DNA of 64,000 bases from Pelagibacteraceae bacterium AG-439-F23 (GTDB lineage Bacteria > Pseudomonadota > Alphaproteobacteria > Pelagibacterales > Pelagibacteraceae). Made by a program: the position numbers and the translations under genes. How positions within the stretch are numbered: the stretch's first letter is position 1; every line of letters begins with the position of its first letter. A model generated the notes under the pieces. It ran no database searches, was not told the origin of the DNA, and saw nothing but the letters and a program-made list of their open reading frames with translations. The stretch lies in NCBI GenBank assembly GCA_003212415.1, contig QCPT01000002.1, forward strand, positions 37,055 through 101,054. The letters are read 5' to 3'. Below are positions 53,205-61,103 of this stretch, in pieces.

Positions 53205-53671
53205 CCGCCAAATCCAGCATTGGGTAGAGGTTTTTTTAAAATTTTCCATATACCCGAAGCGGTAGCAATTAGTTTCCCTTTGCTCTCTAAATGACAAATT
53301 AAGAAAACCATACTATTTGTTACTTTTTGAATTTTTGTAAATCCAATAATTTCATCTCCTAATATTGTTGAACCTATAAATTTTATATCTAGGGAAATTG
53401 TAACACATGGTTTACCATTAGTTGATCTATGAGCTCCAGTGCCCGCTCCAGCATCAATAATGGAAGCTATATAACCACCGTGAGTAATTCCTGCCATATT
53501 TAAATGATTTTTATCTATTTTAGTTTTGAATTCGTACTCATTTTTAGAAATCTCTCTAAATAATAATCCACCGTTATGTTTCATATATCCAGACTTGGTA
53601 CTTAATTGTTCAAATTTTTTTTTCATTAGATTGATATTGTAATTAGAACTAATAATATCGACGCTATACAA
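53201..53671 (-). CDS. PaaI-type hotdog-fold thioesterase
   Basis: NMAGITHGGYIASIIDAGAGTGAH, TISLDIKFIGSTILGDEIIGFTKIQK. Confidence 0.88.
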   Translation of the reverse strand: MYSVDIISSNYNINLMKKKFEQLSTKSGYMKHNGGLLFREISKNEYEFKTKIDKNHLNMAGITHGGYIASIIDAGAGTGAHRSTNGKPCVTISLDIKFIGSTILGDEIIGFTKIQKVTNSMVFLICHLESKGKLIATASGIWKILKKPLPNAGFGG

Positions 53672-53719
53672 AAAAAATAAATTACAGATTTTTGTAAAGA
53701 TATCTTCATTTTACCTCTT

Positions 53720-53796
53720 TGGTGCGCCTGCTAGGAGTTGAACCCAGAACCTCCTGGTCCGTAGCCAAGCGCTCTATCCAATTGAGCTACAGGCGC
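53720..53796 (-). tRNA. tRNA-Arg (anticodon ACG)
   Basis: Reverse complement gcgcctgtagctcaattggatagagcgcttggctacggaccaggaggttctgggttcaactcctagcaggcgcacca folds as a cloverleaf with ACG anticodon and encoded CCA. Confidence 0.96.
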
Positions 53797-53812
53797 AAAA
53801 TATTAAATTTTA

Positions 53813-53832
53813 TTACATTATTTTTAATGTAA
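53813..53832. promoter_or_regulatory. Inverted repeat upstream of the pyruvate dehydrogenase operon
   Basis: TTACATTA-TTTT-TAATGTAA, perfect 8-bp arms, between tRNA-Arg and aceE. Confidence 0.6.
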
Positions 53833-53875
53833 ATTCATATTTTAGCAATTATTGTGTATATAATAGTCTTTATAA

Positions 53876-56800
53876 ATGAGTTCAAAATTATTAATTCCAG
53901 ATATAGGCGATTTTGACAATGTTGAGATAATAGAAATATTGGTAAAAAAAGGTCAAAAAATCAATAAAAACGATCCAGTAGTAACATTGGAAAGTGATAA
54001 ATCTAGCGTAGAGGTTCCATCAAGTCACGAAGGTCAAGTTGAAAGTATTAACGTCAAAATAGGCGATAAAGTTTCTAAGGGAGATTTAATATTAACTTTA
54101 TCTTCAAACGAAGAAAAAAGTAATGAAAAAATACCGCCGGTTACGGAAAAAATAATTCAAGAAGCTGAAAGCTCAATAGATCAAACTGACGATGTAATTG
54201 AAACAGAAGATAAAAAAATTAAATCAAAAAAATTAAAAGAAGAAGTTAAAATTGTAGCTAACAATAAGGACATTGATCCACTTGAAACAAAAGATTGGCT
54301 AGATTCTATTTCTGCTGTTCTAGAAAAAGATGGAAAACAAAGAGCGCAATTTTTATTAAAAGAATTAATTGAACATTCATATAAAGAAGGATCAGATTTA
54401 GCTCTTTCTAGAAATACTCCTTATATAAATACTATATCTCCAGAGGAGGAAGCAAAGTCTCCTGGAGACCAAAACATAGAACGTAAGTTAAGATCTTTCA
54501 TTAGATGGAATGCTGCAGCTATGGTTGTCAGAGCCAATAAAAAATTTCCAGAATTAGGCGGCCATATAGGAACTTTTGCATCTGCAGCTACTTTATATGA
54601 TGTGGGAATGAATCATTTTTGGAGAGCAAAAAACAATAAATTTGGAGGGGATTTAATTTATTTTCAAGGACATAGTGCACCAGGAATGTACGCGAGAGCT
54701 TTTTTAGAAGGAAGGCTAAGCAAAAAACAATTAGATAGTTTTAGACAAGAGGTAAAACACGGAGGACTTTCATCTTATCCTCATCCATGGTTAATGCCAA
54801 ATTTTTGGCAATTCCCAACTGTTTCAATGGGAATAGGACCAATGTTAGCAATTTATCAAGCTAGATTCATGAAATATTTAATCAATAGAGGATTAATGAA
54901 AGATGAAGGTAGAAAAGTTTGGTGTTTTCTGGGAGATGGGGAAATGGATGAACCCGAGTCACTCGGTGCGATTGGTTTAGCGGCTAGAGAAAATTTAGAC
55001 AATCTCATATTTGTGGTTAATTGTAATTTGCAAAGATTAGATGGACCGGTTAGAGGGAATGGAAAAATAATTCAAGAACTAGAAGGTATTTTTAGAGGCG
55101 CAGGGTGGAATGTTATAAAAGTAATTTGGGGCTCTTATTGGGATTCATTATTAGCAAATGATAAAACTGGTCATCTTATAAAAATAATGAATGAAACAGT
55201 TGATGGTGAATATCAAGCTTTTAAAGCGAGAAATGGATTATACGTTAGAGAAAAATTTTTTGGTAAATATCCAGAAACTCTAGAATTAGTTTCAACAATG
55301 TCTGATAAAGATATTTGGAGATTAAATCGTGGCGGACATGATCCTCACAAAGTTTATGCGGCTTATGATAAGGCTGTTAAAAACACTGACAGCCCAACAA
55401 TTATTATTGCTAAAACAATTAAAGGATATGGCATGGGAAAAACTGGAGAGAGTGTAAACACTACCCACCAACAAAAGAAACTAGATGTAGATGATTTGTT
55501 ATATTACCGAGATAGATTTGATGTTCCATTAAACGACGAACAAGTTAAAAATATTGAATATTTCAAACCAGATGAAAATTCTGAAGAAATCAAATATCTA
55601 AAAGAGAGAAGAATGAAGTTAGGAGGCTTCATACCTGAAAGAACTTCCTATTCAAAACCTATTAAAACTCCAAGTAAAGATATTTTTGATTTTATGAAAG
55701 TTTCAACTGGCGATAAAGAGATGTCCACAACTATGGCCCTGGTTAGAATTTTAACTAATTTATTAAGAGATAAAAATGTTGCTCCAAAATTAGTTCCTAT
55801 TATTCCAGATGAAGCAAGAACTTTTGGAATGGAAGGATTTTTTCAAAAGATCGGAATTTATGCACATGAAGGTCAAAAATATGAGCCAGAAGATTCTGCG
55901 CAACTTTCTTCATATAAAGAAGAAAAAAGCGGACAGGTTTTAGAAGAAGGAATTACAGAATCAGGATCAATGTCATCTTGGATAGCTGCAGGAACATCTT
56001 ATACGAACCACGATATTGAAATGATACCAATATATTTATTTTATTCTATGTTTGGGTTTCAAAGAATTGGAGATTTTGCATGGGCTGCAGGAGATAGTCA
56101 AACAAGAGGTTTTCTAATTGGCGCTACAGCTGGAAGGACAACTTTAGCAGGAGAAGGTTTACAGCACCAAGATGGCCATAGTCATATAATTTCCTCAACT
56201 ATACCAAATTGTATTTCTTATGATCCAACTTTTCATTATGAGTTGGCTGTAATTTTCAGAGAAGGACTTAGAAGAATGCACGAAAAAAATGAAAATATTT
56301 TTTACTATATTACAACTATGAACGAAAATTATCCTCATCCAGAAATACCAAAAGAAAAAAATTGTGAGGAAGGAATTTTAAAAGGCATGTATAAAATTAA
56401 AGAATATTCTAAATATAAAAAGATCAAGATTCAGCTATTAGGTTCTGGAGCTATTTTAAGAGAAATGATGGTAGCAGCTGAGGTTTTACAGAATGAATAC
56501 CAAATTGATAGTGAAATATGGAGCGTAACTAGCTTTAGCGAATTAAGAAGAGATGGTTTAGAGGTTGAAAGATATAACTTATTAAATCCAACAGAAGAAA
56601 AAAAAATTACATATCTTGAAAAATGTTTAGGTAAAACCGAAGGCCCAATTTTAGCAGCGTCAGATTATATGAGAATGAATTCTGATCAAATTAGGCCTTA
56701 TATATCAAAGAGTTTTTATTCACTAGGCACAGATGGTTATGGAAGAAGTGATACAAGAAAAAATTTAAGAAAATTTTTTGAAGTGGACAAGCAACATATA

Positions 56801-56917
56801 GTTACATATGGACTAAGTGTTTTAGCCAAAGAACAATTAATTGCATCCAAATATGCCGAAGAAGCAATAAAAAAATACAATATTGATAAAAATAAACCAA
56901 TGCCTACAAAATTATAA
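53876..56917 (+). CDS. aceE: Pyruvate dehydrogenase E1 component (homodimeric AceE type) with N-terminal lipoyl domain fusion
   Basis: aa 1-~78 lipoyl domain (LLIPDIGDFDNVEIIEILVKKGQKINKNDPVVTLESDKSSVEVPS, predicted lipoyl-Lys42); charged linker; then DIDPLETKDWLDSI...GDGEMDEPESLGAIGLAARENLDNLIFVVNCNLQRLDGPVRGNGKIIQELEGIFRGAGWNV AceE. Confidence 0.96.
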   Translation: MSSKLLIPDIGDFDNVEIIEILVKKGQKINKNDPVVTLESDKSSVEVPSSHEGQVESINVKIGDKVSKGDLILTLSSNEEKSNEKIPPVTEKIIQEAESSIDQTDDVIETEDKKIKSKKLKEEVKIVANNKDIDPLETKDWLDSISAVLEKDGKQRAQFLLKELIEHSYKEGSDLALSRNTPYINTISPEEEAKSPGDQNIERKLRSFIRWNAAAMVVRANKKFPELGGHIGTFASAATLYDVGMNHFWRAKNNKFGGDLIYFQGHSAPGMYARAFLEGRLSKKQLDSFRQEVKHGGLSSYPHPWLMPNFWQFPTVSMGIGPMLAIYQARFMKYLINRGLMKDEGRKVWCFLGDGEMDEPESLGAIGLAARENLDNLIFVVNCNLQRLDGPVRGNGKIIQELEGIFRGAGWNVIKVIWGSYWDSLLANDKTGHLIKIMNETVDGEYQAFKARNGLYVREKFFGKYPETLELVSTMSDKDIWRLNRGGHDPHKVYAAYDKAVKNTDSPTIIIAKTIKGYGMGKTGESVNTTHQQKKLDVDDLLYYRDRFDVPLNDEQVKNIEYFKPDENSEEIKYLKERRMKLGGFIPERTSYSKPIKTPSKDIFDFMKVSTGDKEMSTTMALVRILTNLLRDKNVAPKLVPIIPDEARTFGMEGFFQKIGIYAHEGQKYEPEDSAQLSSYKEEKSGQVLEEGITESGSMSSWIAAGTSYTNHDIEMIPIYLFYSMFGFQRIGDFAWAAGDSQTRGFLIGATAGRTTLAGEGLQHQDGHSHIISSTIPNCISYDPTFHYELAVIFREGLRRMHEKNENIFYYITTMNENYPHPEIPKEKNCEEGILKGMYKIKEYSKYKKIKIQLLGSGAILREMMVAAEVLQNEYQIDSEIWSVTSFSELRRDGLEVERYNLLNPTEEKKITYLEKCLGKTEGPILAASDYMRMNSDQIRPYISKSFYSLGTDGYGRSDTRKNLRKFFEVDKQHIVTYGLSVLAKEQLIASKYAEEAIKKYNIDKNKPMPTKL

Positions 56918-56918
56918 A

Positions 56919-57836
56919 ATGAATGATTTAGCTGATAAAAACAATCAAAATGTTTTAGCTAGTCCAAAAGCTAGAAAATTTGCGAGAGAATTAGGCATTA
57001 ATGTTAAAGATGTTTCTGGCAGTGAAAGATTAGGAAGAGTAATCGAAAAAGATATAAAAGAATTTATTTCTTCAAAAATAAGTAAAAAAGAAAATATTAA
57101 AATAAATAACGAATATAAACACTCAGAATTTGGTAAGGTTGAAATTCAAGAAATACCAAGAATAAAAAGAATAGCTGCACCACATTTAGTTAATTCGTGG
57201 AAAAATATTCCACATGTTACTAACCATGATGAAGCTGATATTACTGAAATGGAAGAATTTAGAAGTTCTTTAAAAGATATATATACAGGAGAAAAAAAAA
57301 AAATTACTCCATTAGCTTTTATAATTAAAGCGGTAGTATCTTCTCTGAAAAATTTTCCAAGTTTTAATTCTTCTATTGATGATATAGAAAATGGAAAAAT
57401 TACTATGAAAAAATATTATCATATTGGAATTGCTGTAGATACTTCTCATGGTTTAATGGTACCTAAAATTAGAAATGTAGATAAAAAAAACATCAATCAA
57501 ATAAGTAAAGAATTAAAAAAAGTTAGCGAAGATTGTAGAAATTTAAAAATAGATAAAAAAGAATTTTTTGGAGGATCAATTACAATAACTAGTTTGGGTG
57601 GTATTGGTGGATCTTTTTTTACACCAATTATAAATTATCCAGAAGTAGCAATATTAGGTATTGGAAGATCATATAAGAAACAATTATTTATAAATGGAAA
57701 ATTTATAACTCGCACTGTATTGCCACTTTCTTTATCTTATGATCATAGAATTATAGATGGCGCTGAAGCTGCTAGATTTAATAATGATTTAAAAGATAAT
57801 CTTGGAAGTAATTTTGCTTATAAATTAGCAATTTAA
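56919..57836 (+). CDS. Dihydrolipoamide acyltransferase E2 with peripheral subunit-binding and catalytic domains but no lipoyl domain
   Basis: VLASPKARKFARELGINVKDVSGSERLGRVIEKDIKEFI E3/E1-binding domain; SYDHRIIDGAEAARF catalytic HxxxDG; start at Met 56919, only 1 nt after the aceE stop. Confidence 0.93.
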   Translation: MNDLADKNNQNVLASPKARKFARELGINVKDVSGSERLGRVIEKDIKEFISSKISKKENIKINNEYKHSEFGKVEIQEIPRIKRIAAPHLVNSWKNIPHVTNHDEADITEMEEFRSSLKDIYTGEKKKITPLAFIIKAVVSSLKNFPSFNSSIDDIENGKITMKKYYHIGIAVDTSHGLMVPKIRNVDKKNINQISKELKKVSEDCRNLKIDKKEFFGGSITITSLGGIGGSFFTPIINYPEVAILGIGRSYKKQLFINGKFITRTVLPLSLSYDHRIIDGAEAARFNNDLKDNLGSNFAYKLAI

Positions 57837-57840
57837 TTAA

Positions 57841-58737
57841 ATGTCAAAATCTACTTCAATATTCAGTGCTTTAATTTGCACTCTTATATGGGGAACTACA
57901 TTTATAGCACAGGATACGGGAATGAAAGTTATAGGACCATATGTATTTAATGGTGTAAGGTTTTTTGTGGGGTTTTTGACATTAATTCCTTTTTATTTTT
58001 TGTTAGAAAAAAAAAATACCTATAAAGAAGTTTCTAAAGATCAAAAAAAATTTATTTATCTATCAATATTAATTGGTTTATTTTTATTTTTAGGAACACT
58101 TTTTCAACAAGTGGCTTTATTGTATACTGATGTTGCAAACGCTGCATTTTTCACGATTTTTTATGTTCCAATGGTTCCAATAATTGTTTTTTTTCTATTT
58201 AAAAAAAATATTCATTGGAGTGTATGGCCTTCAGTAATTTTATGTGTAATGGGAGGGTATTTGCTTACAAATTTTCATGATGCAACAGTTAGATTAGGAG
58301 ATACACTTGTAATTTTGGGAGCAATATTTTGGAGTCTTCATATAATTTTTATCGGTAAAATTATAAAAGAGTTTAACGCGCCTATATTGATAGGATTGAT
58401 TCAAACTATAATAGTATCACTTTGCTCAATTATTCTAGCAATTGCTTTTGAAGATATTATTATAAAAAATATATTGGAGCAAAAAATTCAAATTCTTTAT
58501 GCGGGTATATTATCAGGTGGAATTGCTTTCGTTTTGCAAATTTATGCACAAAAAAATATATCACCAGCTCCTGCCGCTATTATTTTTTCTTTAGAGGGTG
58601 TTTTTGCTACTATTGCAGCTTGGATTATTTTGAGTCAAATATTAAATATAAACAACATTCTGGGTTGTGTTTTTATTCTAGTAGGTGTTTTATTTTCTCA
58701 ATTACTACCTGAAATGAAATTATCTAAGAATAAATAA
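57841..58737 (+). CDS. EamA/DMT-family transporter
   Basis: CTLIWGTTFIAQDTGMKVIGPYVFNGVRF and second EamA repeat SLEGVFATIAAWIILSQ. Confidence 0.92.
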   Translation: MSKSTSIFSALICTLIWGTTFIAQDTGMKVIGPYVFNGVRFFVGFLTLIPFYFLLEKKNTYKEVSKDQKKFIYLSILIGLFLFLGTLFQQVALLYTDVANAAFFTIFYVPMVPIIVFFLFKKNIHWSVWPSVILCVMGGYLLTNFHDATVRLGDTLVILGAIFWSLHIIFIGKIIKEFNAPILIGLIQTIIVSLCSIILAIAFEDIIIKNILEQKIQILYAGILSGGIAFVLQIYAQKNISPAPAAIIFSLEGVFATIAAWIILSQILNINNILGCVFILVGVLFSQLLPEMKLSKNK

Positions 58738-59491
58738 TAACAAATAAAATTAATGCTAAAAATATTCTATAGTATACAAAAAATTTTAAATCAAATTTTT
58801 TTACATATATTAAAAAATATTTAATTGTTAAGTATGAAATAAACGATGAAAAAATAATTGAAAATAAAAAAATTAAATTAAAATTTATATTTGTTTCTAA
58901 AATATCTTGAATACCCAAAAAACTTGCACCTGCTAAAGCAGGAATAGATAAATAAAAAGCAATTTTTGAAGAGTCTACCCTATCAAAATTCAAGAATCTT
59001 GAAGCGGTAATAACTATTCCAGATCTACTAACTCCCGGTACTATAGCTAACATTTGAAACAAACCAATAATTAGAATACTTTTGTAATTAACGTTTACAT
59101 CTATTTTTTGTTTTATTTGAGATCTATCTGCAAAAAATAAAAGTAATCCAAATACCAAAGTAGTCCATGCTATTATTTTTAAGTTTCTAAAATAATCAAT
59201 CAATCCTGTTGTAAAAAATATATAACCTACAATTATTAATGGTAATGATCCTAATACTATTAATGAAAACAGGTTTTTATTTTTTGTAATTTTTAATAAA
59301 TCATTTCTAAAATAAAATATTATTGCAAACAAAGAACCCAAGTGAAAAGTAATATCTAGCTGCAAAGAACTAACATTAAATTTATAGATTTCTGAAACTA
59401 TTATTAAATGACCAGACGAACTTACTGGAATAAACTCAGAAAAACCTTGAATAAATGATAATATTAAAACTTCAATATATTGTGAGATCAT
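58724..59491 (-). CDS. uppP: Undecaprenyl-diphosphatase
   Basis: LILSFIQGFSEFIPVSSSGHLIIVSEIY and VPGVSRSGIVITASRFL. Confidence 0.95.
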   Translation of the reverse strand: MISQYIEVLILSFIQGFSEFIPVSSSGHLIIVSEIYKFNVSSLQLDITFHLGSLFAIIFYFRNDLLKITKNKNLFSLIVLGSLPLIIVGYIFFTTGLIDYFRNLKIIAWTTLVFGLLLFFADRSQIKQKIDVNVNYKSILIIGLFQMLAIVPGVSRSGIVITASRFLNFDRVDSSKIAFYLSIPALAGASFLGIQDILETNINFNLIFLFSIIFSSFISYLTIKYFLIYVKKFDLKFFVYYRIFLALILFVIIYS

Positions 59492-59542
59492 TAAAACAGT
59501 ATCTTGATAATCTAAAGATCTTTAAAATAAAGCAATAACTTA

Positions 59543-59664
59543 AATGCATAACAAATATGCATTATATTATAAAATCCTTTAAATATAAGGTTTTTTATAA
59601 ATATTAGTCATATATTATGACCTAATTCTGGTTTATTTGTTAAATTTATTGATATATATATCAA
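59543..59664 (+). promoter_or_regulatory. Cluster of three dyads upstream of gltD
   Basis: AATGCATA-ACAAA-TATGCATT (59543-59563), GTCATA-TAT-TATGAC (59607-59621), TTGATATATATATCAA (59649-59664). Confidence 0.6.
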
Positions 59665-59669
59665 TTTTG

Positions 59670-61103
59670 ATGACTGAAAAAATGTTGAAATTTGTGGACA
59701 TAAATCAAGAAAATCCATCAAAAAGAGATAAAATTCAGAGAAAGATTGATTTTGATGAAATATATGAGGAATTCATCAATGAAAAAGCCAGCCAGCAATC
59801 AAGCAGATGCTCACAATGCGGTGTCCCTTTTTGCCAGGTTCATTGCCCATTAAGCAATAATATTCCAGACTGGTTAAAATTAACCGCAGAAGGAAGGTTA
59901 GAAGATGCATATGAATTGTCTCAAAGTACAAATAACATGCCAGAAGTATGTGGAAGAATTTGCCCACAGGATAGATTATGTGAAGGAAATTGCGTAATTG
60001 AACAATCAGGTCATGGCACAGTCACAATCGGCTCAATTGAAAAATATATTACAGAAACAGCATGGGATAAAGGTTGGGTTAAACCTATAGATGTTGTCGA
60101 AGAACTAAATCAAAGCATTGGAATTATAGGTGCTGGTCCTGCAGGACTAGCATGTGGAGAAGAACTTAGAAAGAAAGGTTATCAAGTTACAATATATGAT
60201 CGTTATGATAGAGCGGGTGGTTTACTAATTTATGGTATTCCAAACTTTAAATTAGAAAAACACGTAGTCAATAGAAGAATTAAACTTTTAGAAGATGGAG
60301 GAATTAAATTTATTCTTAATTTTGAAGTTGGAAAAAACTTAACATTAAATCAATTAAAAGAAAAACATGATGCAATTTTAGTTGCCACTGGAGTTTATAA
60401 ACCTCGAGAAGTTAATATACCAGGAAATGATTTAAAAAATATTTTTCCAGCTATGGATTATTTAACCGCATCAAATAGGAAAGGCTTAGGTGATAAAGTT
60501 GATATGTTTGACAATGGAACGCTAGATGCTAAAGAAAAAGATGTGATAGTAATTGGAGGTGGAGACACAGCAATGGATTGCGTTAGAACTTCAATAAGGC
60601 AAAAAGCAAAATCTGTAAAATGTATTTACAGACGTGATAAAAAAAATATGCCAGGCTCTGCAAGAGAAGTTTTTAATGCCGAGGAAGAAGGTGTAGAATT
60701 TATTTGGTTAAGTAGTCCAAAAGAATTTAAAGGTAAAGATAAAGTTGAAAGTTTAGTAGTTGATAAAATTAAACTTGGCGAACCTGATGAGAGTGGAAGA
60801 AGAATGCCAGTTATACAAAAAAATTCTGAATTTGAAATTAAATCTGATATTGTTATAAAAGCATTAGGCTTTGATCCTGAGGAAGTTCCAAAATTATTTG
60901 GTGAGAAAAAATTACAAGTTACAAAATGGGGAACAATAAAAACAGACTTTGATACAATGGAAACAAATATACCAGGCGTATTTGCTGCTGGTGATATTGT
61001 AAGAGGGGCTTCATTGGTTGTATGGGCAATTAAAGACGGAAGAGATGTGGCAATATCAATAGATAATTATTTAAAATCAATTCAAAGTAAAAAAGTAGCA
61101 TAA
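59670..61103 (+). CDS. gltD: Glutamate synthase small subunit (NADPH)
   Basis: SRCSQCGVPFCQVHCPLSNNIPDWLKLTAEGRLEDAYELSQSTNNMPEVCGRICPQDRLCEGNCV, GAGPAGLACGEELRKKGYQVTIYDRYDRAGGLLIYGIPNFKL; start taken at MTEKMLKFVDI rather than the track Met at 59637. Confidence 0.95.
   Translation: MTEKMLKFVDINQENPSKRDKIQRKIDFDEIYEEFINEKASQQSSRCSQCGVPFCQVHCPLSNNIPDWLKLTAEGRLEDAYELSQSTNNMPEVCGRICPQDRLCEGNCVIEQSGHGTVTIGSIEKYITETAWDKGWVKPIDVVEELNQSIGIIGAGPAGLACGEELRKKGYQVTIYDRYDRAGGLLIYGIPNFKLEKHVVNRRIKLLEDGGIKFILNFEVGKNLTLNQLKEKHDAILVATGVYKPREVNIPGNDLKNIFPAMDYLTASNRKGLGDKVDMFDNGTLDAKEKDVIVIGGGDTAMDCVRTSIRQKAKSVKCIYRRDKKNMPGSAREVFNAEEEGVEFIWLSSPKEFKGKDKVESLVVDKIKLGEPDESGRRMPVIQKNSEFEIKSDIVIKALGFDPEEVPKLFGEKKLQVTKWGTIKTDFDTMETNIPGVFAAGDIVRGASLVVWAIKDGRDVAISIDNYLKSIQSKKVA

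Noticed and set aside
57841-59491. EamA transporter and uppP as part of a novel system with the PDH locus
   Set aside because: Both are common housekeeping families; short spacing reflects general compaction.
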